This document shows, in pieces, positions 1 to 12,079 of a stretch of 64,000 nt of DNA; position 1 is the first letter of the stretch, and each line of letters begins with the position of its first letter. A program made the position numbers and the translations under genes. Source of the DNA: Triatoma infestans (taxonomy: Eukaryota > Arthropoda > Insecta > Hemiptera > Reduviidae); contig JAAEAF010000236.1 in the NCBI GenBank assembly GCA_011037195.1, positions 124,001 to 188,000 of the forward strand. The letters run 5' to 3'. The notes beneath the pieces were generated by a model. That model saw nothing but the letters and a program-made list of their open reading frames with translations. It was not told the DNA's origin and did not search any database.

Positions 1-1835
1 AGTAATATAATTATATTCCATCGAAACTTAACTCTTAAAAACAAAAAAAATGAAAAATAGTTCAGTCAGAGAGGTTATATTGCTCCTCTTAAATCTTGAA
101 TTTTTTTTTTTTGAACAATGCTTAAAATGCTGTTAAAAAAAGAAAAAAAAAGGAAAGAAACTATGAACGGCATACACTATTTAACATAACTTTATTACCA
201 GTCTGATTTTTAGCTTATTTAGAAAATTTGTTGGTTTTGAACTTTTCCCCATATAAGAAATAAATATTCTTTAAAGCAGGTTTCTTCTTTCTCAGCTAGC
301 ATAAAAATGTCTCATTTACATTGCTAAAAAACAGGTATTTTATTATTGAGAATGTCTGAAATCAGTTGTAATGAAATAAAATGCCATAAATACAAGTAAA
401 AATATTTTCTGCTGACACATGCTAATTTAGAGTTAGATATTTTTTGGGTAATAATGTAAATTAGGGTCGGCAAAGCGGTTCCCTAATAGACTTAAAATAG
501 AGCTGGGTGTGCACAGACGAATGATGAGTCTGTCGCATTATTTTAACTTAGTGAAGCATCTGCAAAGAGCTTAGGAAGTGCCGTTTGTCTCGGGCTTATA
601 AATAGGTCGATTTATATTACCCAAAACATAAGTCCTTTCCTATCAGAAACGGGAAGGAGGATCTTCATTATAATGCATTTATCTATTTAGGCGGCAAAAA
701 TTTTTATTAGTTTTTTTTAAAGTTAAATGTAGGGTTTTTCTAATATACCATGGGGTTAATATACGGTTTTCTCTAATAGATTTTTTGATTCAGGTAGTAA
801 AAAAATTCTTTGTCTTGAAGTGAAGCACATGTATGATTCCACTTTTTTATTGTAGTGGAACTTGATACCACATAATAATTTCTTGAGGGGGATCAGACAA
901 AAAAAAAATTCCAGCCTAATTTTTCTCTAGTTCCCAGCATTGATTGCATATTATTCCAGAGGCAATTCCAGAATAATAATAATAAAAACAAAATTCTGGG
1001 CGCTTCAATTTCAATCTTCGATTTTTTTTTTTTTTTCAGATTAGTTCAAACTTAGAGAAATTTATTTTTAATTCAGTATTTCCAGATACCAAATACCACT
1101 TTAATGTTTGCATATCCACTTTAATGTTCAATAAATAATACCACATTAAGTGTGATTGTGTTTTCAATCACAAAACATGTTTAAATAAGTATATTGTAAA
1201 AAGAAAATCAGAATTTATAATCTAAAAAGACTTAATCCGAATAAAAATACAATATTACCTATTTTAATAGATTTTTTTTTGTTTCAATCTAAAATTTACT
1301 GATGCTTCTGATTTTGCAGCTTCCCAGTCAATTTACTTAAATCTCGGTTATAACTCGGATTCCAAACTTTCATCAATTGTTCCGGTTTTAATTTAATTAA
1401 TTGAAGAGAAATTATGTTCACTGTTGTAACATTGAATCAAAACACCAAAAGCAAGACGCCCAGCGCATGAATAATTAGTTCGGAACGACTTCCGTCTAGA
1501 TATAATTACCTGTGGTGTTTCTTTCATAGTTTGCTCATTTTCTTCAGTTTGTGCTACTATTTCCTGAAGTTTTTTTCCCAGATATTTTTAAACCTAAAGC
1601 TCCATTTGTATTTCTGCAATTGATATTCCGGAAAAAAGCTTCTTCTGAAATCTGATAGGGCAGCTGATTAGTTTGTTCAATTTTTTGTTGTGGCACCAGT
1701 TACATTAAGCAAGGTAAACATTTAGAGGTATTTCAAATGCAACGTAATTATCACTTGTTCATAATATAAAAGTTCATGCATAACACACACACACATATGC
1801 ATAGTATATCTAGCGCACCAATAGGCCATTCAAAT
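1..1835. other. AT-rich stretch without recognised gene
   Basis: Mostly AT-rich DNA with A and T runs. A patch around 470-660 is slightly less AT-rich, but I see no coding pattern, repeat family or RNA gene in it. A short CA run lies near 1783-1796. Confidence 0.6.
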
Positions 1836-1846
1836 ATCAATATATA

Positions 1847-2120
1847 TTTTTTTTTATTGACTGCGAGAAGGAACCAAGCCCTATGCTATCCAAAACCCCT
1901 CTGGGCCCATATAGCTACCCTAAAGACCGGATCCTTCTCAGTGCACTGCCGGCCTCCAGACAGTGTTCTCTTGTCACAAACAACACTGTCCATCAATGGA
2001 GAGTGAGCTGTAAGAGGCTACTAGGAAGAGAAAATCTAAGGGCAGCACTAGGACTCGAATCCGCGACCTCTTGCTGCTAGCCTGTGCGCTATCACTGAGA
2101 TAATCCCTCCCTTAAAATAA
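1847..2120 (-). mobile_element. tRNA-derived SINE, copy A
   Basis: On the minus strand the copy begins with a tRNA-like head near 2113 containing box A and box B-like sequences (GGATTCGAGTCC). It continues through the shared body (CCCTTAGATTTTCTCTTCCTAG, present in the other copies) and ends in an A-rich tail near 1847. An 11-bp perfect target duplication, ATCAATATATA, lies at 1836-1846 and 2121-2131. It shares the long 3' end (…CTATATGGGCCCAGA…) with the copy at 52402-52654. SINEs of this type are made by RNA polymerase III and mobilised by a LINE; the partner LINE is not identified here. Confidence 0.85.
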
Positions 2121-2131
2121 ATCAATATATA

Positions 2132-3950
2132 GTTTATTAATTACGCATCTTTTAATTTAATATAAAATAGCTGCAACTCAGTCTGTTCAGATAAGAGCTG
2201 TCGGTTCCGATCGCTGTCCTAGAGTAAACATATTTATTTCGTCTGCAACCATGTCGCTTTTTCTGGTTGATGGGGGCTCCAAATTATTTTCAAAAATCTC
2301 TGAGTTGTTCTGAGTTTTATAGAATTTATGATTCATATAAATTACACCGTATTGCTAAAGCATTTGCTTCATTTCAAGAAACCAGAAATCGTGTCAATGA
2401 ACATGTTTATGCGCAGATTTCTAGATTTACCCATTGAGTTTGTTATAGATATTATGTGTATACTGAATGCAGAGGTCAATCAGCTGCCTTTAAAGTTCAA
2501 ACTGATGGGATGCCAATTTATAAATGATACTGAAAGAGAGCGTTATTCTTTGATAAACAGTACTTTGTCTCTTTACTTATTGAATGACCTTCCTATTTTT
2601 TCCTTCAAATATTTTTAACAGTTAATTTGTCAACAACAAAGGCTTATTACAACGTACTGCATTAAGATCTCCTTTTAAGATGTTTAATATACTTTTAAAG
2701 AGTAAAAAAAAAAAAAAAAGAAGTGTTCACTCTATAATGATATGAGTGTATTCTTTGTGAAGTGTAGCGTGACCAAAAGTAAAAGCAGAACGTTGCGACA
2801 GTCGAGAGCCATTGGTAACGGGCTTATGTAATTCCCTTCTTTTTACATTAAAGTGCGCACTGGGGATTCCCCTCTGTAACAGTTTAAAACGGATATTGTA
2901 TTTCATTCAACACGTATAAATACATACATGGTAGTATGTGTTTACACCTTGACCACTGGTGCATGCATTAGTTTATAATTTTATGAATTCGTCATTGAAA
3001 CATTCCAAACAATTAGTCACCAACAAGTGTTATGCAATTCGGATCTTATTTTTATCCTGGAAACAGTATTTCTAACCTACAGTTTTAATTTCTAAATTGT
3101 TCTCCCCCCCCCCCAGACTATCTTACAGATTCTTTCAACATTCTAATATATTTTATATTACTACTTTTTTACTCGTTAGCTTTTTAGAAAAGAAATTGAA
3201 GCGCTACCAAAAAAGACTATCGAATATTTGAACTCATTTGGGCCGTAAAAGTCTACGATGAGTAATTGTATGAAAAGGAACCTGTCCTTTGAATAAAACA
3301 AAAATTCTGGTGTAGAAACACTCATCATCAAAAGAGATCTCTTATTATTACCATTTTAATTGACAAATTTTATATAAATTCGGAATTTTTACCGTTCTTT
3401 GGTCTTTAGAATGCGTAATCTTTTTTTTATGGCATTAGCTTCTAGGCTATTTCTGGCATCCATTATATATATAAATCTATCTATCTATATCCTGAGCAAA
3501 ATTGATTAATATTCAATATAGTCAAAACTGTCAGACCATCTAGCCTCAGTCCCATTAACATCCTTAATTCTATCTACATATCCTACATATTTCTCACACT
3601 TTCACTCAACTTACAACTTAAAACTAATTACCGCTTCATACCAATAAATACATCAATACCAATAAATACTCGCATTCCAATAAATACATTCATTCTAACC
3701 ACAATCATTTCACACAACCAAAATAACAATTGAGGGTGGAGTACTCGATATTCCTCGCATCCCTTTTTCTTAAAACTTTATACAGTTAAAATTATATACA
3801 CTATTTACACAACAATCATTCTCCCATTTATAAATGAAATCTTATAAATGTAGTTGGGAGGCCCACACAATCCATGTAATGATTTGAACCACCACGCTGT
3901 GCCCCCATCGAGCCCCAGAAATATTGTATTGTGCAGTTTTAAGGAAACCT
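2132..3950. other. AT-rich stretch without recognised gene
   Basis: A 96-codon open frame at 2328-2618 shows no recognised motif and I do not call it a gene. There is a run of 11 C near 3105. An imperfect repeat of about 21 bp containing CCAATAAATAC is present three times near 3640-3695. Nothing else is identifiable. Confidence 0.5.
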
Positions 3951-3954
3951 ACAT

Positions 3955-4560
3955 TTCAGCTCCCCTAATTCTTCTAAAATAAATTTTACAGGGAAAAAAT
4001 TCCATTCAAAGTGATAGGCCTTTATGTGGAAGTTATTAATTCGAAATTTTCAGAAAATCGTTTAAGTGACAGATTTATATACAAGTGGAATCAGCATTCC
4101 AAGTTTAAAGACAATCTTTAGAGAAAATCTCCCGAAAATATCAGAAAACCGTGCAGTAAAGACGATTCTGTCAAACAAAGTTCTTGAAACCCAAGGCCAT
4201 CCTAGGCGGACAATATTTCAGGTATCAAAATATGAAACCTTCTCAGTGCTATGAAGGTCTCCGGGAAGTATTCTCTGGTTACAGACTACACTGCCCTTTA
4301 CCGTACTGAGAGCTATAGATGCTTCTAGAGCGAGAAAATCTAATGCCAGCACTGCGGTCAAATCCGGGACTTCCGCATTGCTGGTCGAGTTATGAGCCAC
4401 AAAGTAGTTATTGCAACTACTTTCGGAATCCGCCAAAATTAATTTTCCCGATAAATAGTTCCAAATTTAAATGCTCGCTTTTTGTAAATAAACTATTTAG
4501 TTCATTAACACATTTGCGCGCTGTTGAAAAAAATGTAAACCTACTTTATCTCATGTTTCC
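3955..4560 (+). repeat. HX-family fragment interrupted by SINE copy B
   Basis: The segments 3955-4235 and 4420-4560 contain degraded versions of the HX monomer, for example AAGTTTAAAGACAATC and CAGTAAAGACG. The SINE remnant sits between them. Neither terminal repeat of the family is preserved. Confidence 0.5.
4236..4405 (-). mobile_element. tRNA-derived SINE, copy B, degenerate
   Basis: The minus strand carries a weak version of the SINE body and tRNA-like head (the B-box region reads GATTTGACC). It is 3'-truncated relative to copy A and strongly mutated, so it is probably among the older copies in the window. Confidence 0.55.
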
Positions 4561-4569
4561 TTTCTAGCA

Positions 4570-6520
4570 TTAAACAATAATATACTGACTTAATGGCCTT
4601 AATTGTAATTTCATTGATTTTAAATAAACCTTAGGAAGTTGTTTGAATAAAAGATAAAGTTTCTAAATGATTTAATATAAATTGAAGAAATACACGGTTG
4701 CGCATATAATGAATTTTAGACGACAAAGATGAAAAACAGAAAACATAATTGACAAAATAAAAAGATATTTGCATTTAAATGAGCATGAAAAAAAGCATGT
4801 AAAGGAGAAGCGTACTTTCACTGCATTCATGCTTTAAAAAATTATGTGTTAATTCTATAAATTAAACATTTAATGTAATAATTTTATACTTGGAATTAAT
4901 TTTAAGAAAATGGGGAGATTCTATGTTTTTAGTATAGTTATGGGGCTAAATACTGACGGCAACAGTCCCTTACCACATAATGGTCTGATAAAGAAATGTC
5001 ATTAGTGGTTTAAAGCCACAGTGCTCATAAGGTCCTTTCCCTAGAGCTGTTGCTCTAAGGTTATGGGCCAGAGATTAGTTCAGTATGGTACTGTTTTCTG
5101 CCTTATCTTGCAGTCACTATATCTCCAGCTGAATACACCATATATCTTTAGGACTTCCGGCTATATCCTTTAATCTTTTATAACTAGCTGAAACCTTCTC
5201 TCGATCTATCCAACGTAATATACTTTTTTTACTTTCTCTTACTATTAGTAAAAGGAAATAAACATTGGAAAAACATTGAAAAGAAAAGAAAATTTTTCAT
5301 AAAAAGTGAGGAATTTAGAGATATTGGAGAATTCACAGTTCGTTTTCTTACTTCTTTATCTGATATTGAAATTTATTTGTAGATAAATCAAATAGTTCTT
5401 CAAATAATTATTAAATATAAAATAAAATACAATTTTAATTATTTACTTTTATAGCTTTTATAGTTATTACAATTCATATTAAGTAATTGCTCTACTTACT
5501 TTATTTACTTTCGACATTGAACATTAAAAACAGTTATTTCCATAAATTATTCATAAATTATGGTTGGTTACTGTGCATATATAACTTCATCTTATTTTAA
5601 ATACAGAGATATTAATAATAATAACAATAATAATAATACAATAAAATAGTGATAACCAGACCGTGAATGGAAAGTTACTGTAGGCGGTGGTCCGCAATGC
5701 TTAGAAAGCTTCATTCTCTGGTCATCAACCATTTTGGGAATTTACTCTTGTCAGGTTGTTTTGGCCGAGTCTCTGTTCTGAGCTAGTAAGCCTAGTAGTC
5801 GGCTATTTCACACTGCCAAAACTTCCGATTATAGCGAATAAAAGAAGTCGAAGACCACAAAATGAAACAGGATATTATAGAAAGAAGTCTCAAAAGTACT
5901 TGATTATAAATATTAATAACTCAAAGTACTCTAGATTGATCATTCCGAATGCATTTCGGATAGAAAAAATATACATGCAAGTAAGACATTGCTTTTGTTT
6001 TAATATTTTATTTATTTACATAATCAAAAATTCAATTTTTTTTATCAGTGTTCCTCCCGATTCAATTTTTGTCATCTAATATTTCTATTAAGTGTAACTT
6101 CCTATAATCATCATTTATCTGTCTTATTTATGTCTGAAGCAGTAATTCAGATGAAGATGCAGATATTTACACATCTGTTTCTAGATTTCCTGTATTTCAG
6201 TGGGTTTTCTGCATTTTATTTATTTTATTTAGTTTCATATATAGGCAAACGCCCTTTTTACAATATTCGTAATAGTAGATACAAAAGCAAACCAAAACAA
6301 TAAACATATAAATATAAAATCATAATAGATAACACAAATATAAAAAGATATAATATAAGAAACTAAAATTTAAAATATACATTTAAATATATATACATAT
6401 CTACATACTCATTGTTGTACTTTATTACATATAATACCGAAGACGTGGTGCATGTAGAAAATTAACTCCCCAATGGTAGGGTTACTACCAAAGGGAAACA
6501 AATAAAGAAACAAAAAAAGA
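4570..6520. other. AT-rich stretch; short remnant resembling the 34.4-kb Penelope-like tail
   Basis: Mostly unrecognised. A fragment of HX terminus (ACTTTCTCTTACT followed by an inverted partner) lies near 5229-5255. At 5715-5740 (minus) and 5845-5867 (plus) are short matches to the sequence around 34440-34465 (GATGACCACAAAATGAAGCA), in opposite orientations. The 107-codon open frame over this region looks fortuitous. Confidence 0.4.
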
Positions 6521-6527
6521 AACTCAT

Positions 6528-6815
6528 TGTAATAGGATCCAAAGAGAAGATCCGTAGCAGAGAGAGAGGCAAGATGACAGGACCACTCTCTCGGACTGGA
6601 GTGGGAGAAACTACATAAATAAAGCGACGGAAGATAGATATACAACACAGTTCATACGACTGAGGTCACAACGAGTCATTACCCCTTACCACTCTATCAT
6701 TGTAAATGTAAAGTCCAGGCAGTCAGTGTCACTTCTTATATTATTATACAATATTAGCCATATTTTATTTGTTCATTCAAACCAGACCATTTCTCTCCTT
6801 CATCAACCCATTATA
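6528..6815 (+). repeat. 5' LTR
   Basis: The boundary was set by comparison with the 3' copy and by the TCAT duplication. It contains the shared block AAAGTCCAGGCAGTCAGTGT and ends in CAACCCATTATA. Confidence 0.8.
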
Positions 6816-6986
6816 TCGGTGGCAGCGTTTTCGAATCCCGCGTTTCGTTCAGCTTCAACATTTTCGAAGAAAAAAAGGTAAGTCTTCATTTTTTCAATTT
6901 TACAGATTTACGTATTTGCATTTTATTTGTAATATTTAATACTAGATTTATTTCCATTTGTAATTTATCGACTTTTTTCTCTTTTT

Positions 6987-7615
6987 ATGAAAAGAGCCGA
7001 TATCATTAGAATCCTAAAACAACATAATCTCCCAATAGACGGTAATTTAATAGTACTAAAAGTACGCTTAGCGAAACTTAATAATATGACTACATATACA
7101 ACTGACGATCAGCAGAAATCTGCCGATGAGACAATCGCTTATCTTTTGAATAAGTGTAACTCCAAATCCCGTGTACATAAGAAATCTACAAACGATCAAT
7201 AACTTACCTGTCTTTGATGGATTGCACAATAGTGATATTACGAGCTTCATTGAGCAACTCAATAATTACAGTGTCCTCTCGGGATGGTCTGACGCGGACA
7301 AATTAGAAATCTTAAATTGACTGGTCCCGCAAAAATGATTTTGGCTTACTGTAGATAACCAGCGTACATCAGAATCCAAATGAAACTCTCGAGGCTTTTT
7401 CTGATCGTATTAAACATATTTCTACTACGTTGCTTTTTAAAGCGCAAGAAAACCCACTGCTACCCTTGCAAAACGTGGTAGATAAATTAACAACTGACGC
7501 CTTTATCAAATCTTTACCAGATTCAATAAAGGCGCAGGTTCAAATTAAGCTTCCTAAAACCCTTGATGAGGCGCAAGCTTATGCCACAGCCCTTAGGGAT
7601 ATACAGAATTCATAA
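6987..7615 (+). pseudogene. Broken Gag-like coding region with SAP-like N-terminus
   Basis: Three reading frames must be combined. Frame 1 from an ATG at 6987 (about 70 codons) begins MKRADIIRILKQHNLP and has the spacing of a SAP nucleic-acid-binding helix pair. Frame 2, about 7201-7318, reads LPVFDGLHNSDITSFIEQLN, which resembles a Gag start. Frame 3, about 7380-7615, has the Gag-like pattern ETLEAFSDRIKH and IKSLPDSIKAQVQIKLP. Stops and shifts separate them, so no intact protein is made. It lies between the two LTRs and has no protease or polymerase downstream. Assignment to Gag is from pattern and position; the SAP match is tentative. Confidence 0.6.
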
Positions 7616-8035
7616 CCGCAAGGTTCAATATTTGCGATAAAAAAGGCAGATACGCCTGTAGAATCCACAGAAAAACCGCCATCGCCTTGCAACATTGAGC
7701 TGGTATGCACTGGTACAATGAATGCAAGCAGAAATTACAAGTAGAACATCTCGACGAAAGCGAGAGATCTACTCACTAAATATCAAGCAATCATCAATTT
7801 TAAAAATCAGAATATTGTCATCCACAAAACAGTAATTCCATTCTCAAGAGACACCATATCATCACAGATCAATGACATTCAAAACACAACACTGCCCGAA
7901 ACATTGTCAACACGACATAAAATCATAATTCCGGCCGCATACACATAGTCAATACGTATACTCCACACTAAAATTCCAGACGGTTCCATAATGTTAACAC
8001 AACATGACAGTCTCCCCACAGGACTTTACTTGTCA

Positions 8036-8374
8036 CACACACTGACTTCCTGCTCTTTACACTTAACAATGGTAGAGTATGGTAGAGTGGTAAAGGGTAA
8101 TGACACGTAGTGACTGGCGAGTGACCTCAGTTGTATGAACTGTGTTGTATATCTATCTCCCGTTGCTATATTTATGTAGTGTCTCCCACTAGTCCGAGAG
8201 AGTGGTCCTGTCATTTTGCCTCTCTTTCTCTGCTACGGATCCTCTCTTTGGATCCTATTACATCAAGTGTAAAGTCCAGGCAGTCAGTGTCACTTCTTAT
8301 AAAATACAGTATTAGCCATATTTTGTTTGTTCATTCAAACCAGACCATTTCTCTCCTTCATCAACCCCATTATA
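8036..8374. repeat. 3' LTR with inverted 5' portion
   Basis: Positions 8036-8262 match the 5' LTR only when reverse-complemented: GGATCCTATTACA at 8250-8262 is the LTR start read backwards. Positions 8263-8374 match directly. The block AAGTGTAAAGnnCAGG occurs on both sides of the switch in opposite orientation. Confidence 0.8.
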
Positions 8375-8739
8375 TCATCTATATCTTACTAAACTAAATA
8401 ATGAAACTACAAACCTAAATTATGAAATACAAAAATAAAAACACGATAAATATTGAATAATTATTGATAAAAAAAGTAAAAAACGACATATAATGATAAA
8501 TTACTATAATATAATGCTGGTGATGAATGCCTTAAGGGCATCGAAAATATAAATATGATTAGTGAACACTTGATTGGTTAGTCGCAACATCCTGTAGACC
8601 AGGTGTGTTTGGAATATGGAACATTGAATATGTGAAATAATCTGGTGTGGGTAGTGGGAATTCGGAGTTGTAATTGTTCAAGCAAGTAAGGACTTGCAAG
8701 TAAGGATTTGATTGTGAAGTAGTCTGTATAGAAATATTA

Positions 8740-10050
8740 GGTCTATTTGCTATCTTCTAACTTCAAGAGGAGGCAGGGACAGATATTCAAGTACGGAAGG
8801 TGCAGAATAAGTAGATTACAGATCTGAGTAAAACCGAGAATAAATAATTTTGCAGAATTTTTTTAGAATACGTTCTATTGTGTTAATATGACATTGTTTA
8901 AAAGGAGTCCAAACAGGAGAAGATACTCAACAAGGGTCTGACTTGCAATGTATACAATGTTTTATAGGTGGCGATTTTATTGAAATCCTTAGTATTTCTT
9001 CTCAGAAAGCCCAACATTTTCATGGCTTTACTTTGACCATTACTTTGAACGGGCAAACGCTTTATTGATATATTGAATATGATTATTTAAGGTTAGAGAG
9101 GAATCCAGTATCATACCACGATCTTTAACAATTGGAAATTGTCCAATGGACTGATTGTTTATTGTGTAATTAGATATGATGGGTTTTTGTTTTCTATGGA
9201 AGGAAATTGTATGGCATTTATTGGTATTTAGGTTCATCAGGTTATATTTACCCAAGATGAAAGCCTATCAAGAGATGATTGAAGTACCAAACAGTCATTG
9301 AGTGAAGATACAGGAAGAAAGATCTTGACTTCATCCGCAAACATAAGAAATTTAGCTGGTTTAATGTGTGTTATATCATTTATGTAAATTAGAAAAAGTA
9401 GGGGCCTATTAGAACCTTGTGGGGCACCAGTTGTAGCAAGAAAGGGAGGGGAAAGCACCTGATTCTCTTTAACATAATGGTATCGTTCTGTCAAGTATCT
9501 TTTTAACTAGTTATGAGGGGAACCATGTATACCATAGGCTTTTAGCTTTTCAATCAGCAGAAAATGACTTACATTGTCAAATGCCTTCTGAAAATCTACA
9601 TATATGGAATCGACCTGTAAATCCTTATCAAAGCAATCAAAAATCTGTTCTACATAAGTCAATAAATTAGTTACTGTAGACTTTTGTTTGACAAAACCGT
9701 GTTGTTCCTGCACCATGTAAAAGTAGTCTCCTCGACAAGGGAGGAGAGCTTGTCGACCAGAAGAATTTCAAAATTTTTAGAATAATAATGAAGATAATAA
9801 TGAAGAATAATAATAAAAGAATAATATGGTGATTGGTTTGTAATATCAGAGGGACTGCCGTTCTTGAAAACCGGCACTACGTAACCTGTTTTTAACACAT
9901 CAGGAAATTTGCCAAATAGGAAAGATTTGTTTATTAAAAGAAATAACGGAAGATTCAAAGCTGTACATTGTTTCAAGAAATTAGGAGGTATTCCATCAGG
10001 GCCAGATCCTTTGTGATTATTAAGGGAGGAACGCTCAAAGTAATATCTTC
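8740..10050 (-). pseudogene. CR1/Jockey-like non-LTR reverse transcriptase, decayed
   Basis: Minus-strand fragments occur in the order expected for a reverse transcriptase: SGPDGIPPNFLKQC near 10010-9970; a PVFKNGS-like block near 9880; EQHGFVKQKSTVTNLLTYVE then YVDFQKAFDNVSH (palm motif A region) at 9716-9560; GAPQGSNRPLLFLIYINDI then FADEVKIF at 9430-9310, where the usual FADD reads FADE; MLGFLRRNTKDF and VRPLL near 9020-8930; and a C-terminal LEYLSLPPLEVRR block near 8790-8750. Frames change several times and stops are present. No endonuclease or 5' end is visible, so it is 5'-truncated. The motif-C Asp-to-Glu change and the frameshifts show it is inactive. Confidence 0.85.
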
Positions 10051-10059
10051 AACTTATAA

Positions 10060-11060
10060 TGTAATCTGTAATGTAGACAAATTGAGCATTGTGACGGTAA
10101 TAAATGAATTTAAGTAAGTATTACTAGAATTGCTAGCATAAACTGTACGGCAATAAGTAGAGAACAATTTTGCAATACCAATAGGGAGAGATATGATTGC
10201 CAAAAATAAATAATTAAATAAAATTCTATTCATGATTATGCTTCTTCAATTGTCATCTGGTGACGAGCTTGATATACGTCGTCGTACTTGATAATGAGCT
10301 TTGTAATAATGCTGATAAATTAGCAAAATGAACTGTACAAGCAATTCTTGCGAGATCAGATAAAATTAATTTTGGGTTTACTTTATTTAAAAAAATAAAA
10401 CAATAAATACTTTCAGAAAAATTCTAATTTTCTTTACAGGTATGTTTCTCGAGTGCGCTACGGCCTGGTGAAAGGCTGTATAAACGGTAGGATAGGCAGG
10501 CAGTTAAAACATTTTCCTTATATTATTATTGGGATCAAAGCAGACTCATTATTTTATTTGACATTATATAATCCGACTTTATTATTTAATGTGGAGCCTT
10601 GGTAAATAGTGTGTATGTGTGGTTTAGAAATATGATGCAGTAATACTTTATTTACTATTGATTGCGGAAAATCAGAATAGTATTTAAGAATCTAACACGT
10701 AGCTGTTTTTGAGTAATTACGTATGTCTTGATTAGCATTGAAATCTGGCAGTTTGTCTGAGATATATATATATACATCAGAGCTTTCAAATGAGCAACTT
10801 CTGTGAAACTAACTGACAATACCAATGATTTCTTATGTCCCTAATAATGGCATCTGTAATTTTTTCATGTAAACATTTTGTTTATATAATTTTTCATTCC
10901 TACTCATAGTTTTCAGAACCTGTCTGTGACACAACTGTTCTCTTTTGAGATCAACCGGCAGCTTACTAGCCTCAGAATGCATAAACATCAAGTAGTATGC
11001 TTTTAGTGTAACCTAAAACCTCTGGTCGATTCACAAAACTTTGCGCTCTTTAAGAAGTAT
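10060..11060. other. AT-rich stretch without recognised gene
   Basis: No coding pattern or repeat family recognised. Short AT microsatellite (TATATATATA) near 10765. Confidence 0.5.
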
Positions 11061-11064
11061 ATTA

Positions 11065-12075
11065 TTATCATTATTGAGCACACTCCAGGCCACCGTACCT
11101 AGCGCATAGCGCCAAAACCGGTGCCCATGGTCACTTAGCCTTGCCTACATGATAGGCAAGTTTCCGTCTTGCCACGGGGAGGCGGACCTCTACATGTCCG
11201 TCTAGTCCTTTGCATTACTGCTACTTCGCGAACAAACTCAACAAAGTCTTCAAAGTTTATGGCACTTTTCTTAAATTCTTTACAATCTCCCGCCAGTGCT
11301 CTTCCCTTCTTTCCAAATGGATTCTTGCCTCGTCGAGGAGAGGACACCGGAAGAGAACGTGATGCACCGTGTCCAGTTCACCGCAGTCGCAATTCGGGGA
11401 ATCTCTCAATCACAGCTCGTGTTGCTTAGAATTGAACTCCCCATAGCCCGTGAAATATTGCGTTACGGTTTGCGACAGCTCCAGCCATCGAATCGACAGT
11501 CTGTGATGCAAGTTTGGGAAGAACTCATATGTGGTTCTCCCTTTCTCTGCTTTATCCTAGCGTCATTGCCACTTCCCAATCTCGTACTCTCTTTGCAAGG
11601 GCAGGAGGCGTCCGACTGGGCAGCTCCTTACCATTAAGGGCAATCATACCCCCTTTCTTATACTTATGGGTAAGGGATCCTCATCTCTGCAAGGAGATCA
11701 AGCGGCAACCCACCAGCGACCACCGGTAAAGAGACCGTAGAGGATGTCGCATGGCTCTTTGCATTCGTAATAGAGTGCCGCTGTACGACTGCATGTGCAG
11801 CTTGTCAGCCCAACAAGCAGCTGCGTACGTTGCAACATTCTCTATCACGCCCCTATAGATGGCTAAGGCCATACCAGTTTTCACCCCCCACTCACCACGG
11901 GCTACCCTTTTGATTCCCTGGTACAAGTTGAGACATCTTGAGGCAACCCGCTGAATGTGGGGCTTAAAAGAAAGCTTCCAATCCAGCAGCACGCCCACGT
12001 ACTCTAACTGGGTTACGTGGATTGTTCTGTGATCGTCCACCCTGATTCAGGAGGACGACTGGGATGAAGCTTCCC
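11065..12075 (-). pseudogene. R1/LOA-like non-LTR element, 3' part, decayed
   Basis: The minus strand encodes, from 12040, a reverse-transcriptase thumb region (YVGVLLDWKLSFKPHIQRVA, then GMALAIYRGVIENVATYAAA). After frame changes it gives LSQTVTQYFTGYGEFNSKQH near 11480-11420, then a zinc-knuckle block CDCGELDTVHHVLFRCPLLD near 11400-11330. In R1-type elements the C-terminal CCHC knuckle follows the polymerase. The upstream palm region is missing, so the copy is 5'-truncated. The 3' end runs into a TAATAATAAT-like tail near 11070. GC content is clearly above the flanks. Confidence 0.8.
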
Positions 12076-12079
12076 TTCA

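Larger units (their letters stand above)
6528..8374 (+). mobile_element. Short LTR retrotransposon, gag only, with rearranged 3' LTR
   Basis: The 5' LTR spans about 6528-6815 (288 bp) and begins TGTAATAGG. Its last ~110 bp are repeated in direct orientation at 8263-8374, ending ATTATA. A 4-bp duplication, TCAT, flanks the element at 6524-6527 and 8375-8378. GGTGGCAGCG follows the 5' LTR almost directly, the usual place for a primer-binding site. Only 1.2 kb separates the LTRs and it holds broken Gag-like coding sequence and no pol, so this is a non-autonomous or internally deleted element. The first part of the 3' LTR is inverted (see findings). Clade is uncertain; Gypsy-like is a guess from the TSD length. 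Confidence 0.8.

Noticed and set aside
540..620. Hammerhead-like GATGAGTC near 520-535
   Set aside because: No GAAA partner or supporting stems at the right distance.
2328..2618. 96-codon open frame
   Set aside because: Starts at an ATG but matches no family; no promoter or splice signals were seen. Length is within what AT-rich DNA gives by chance over 64 kb.
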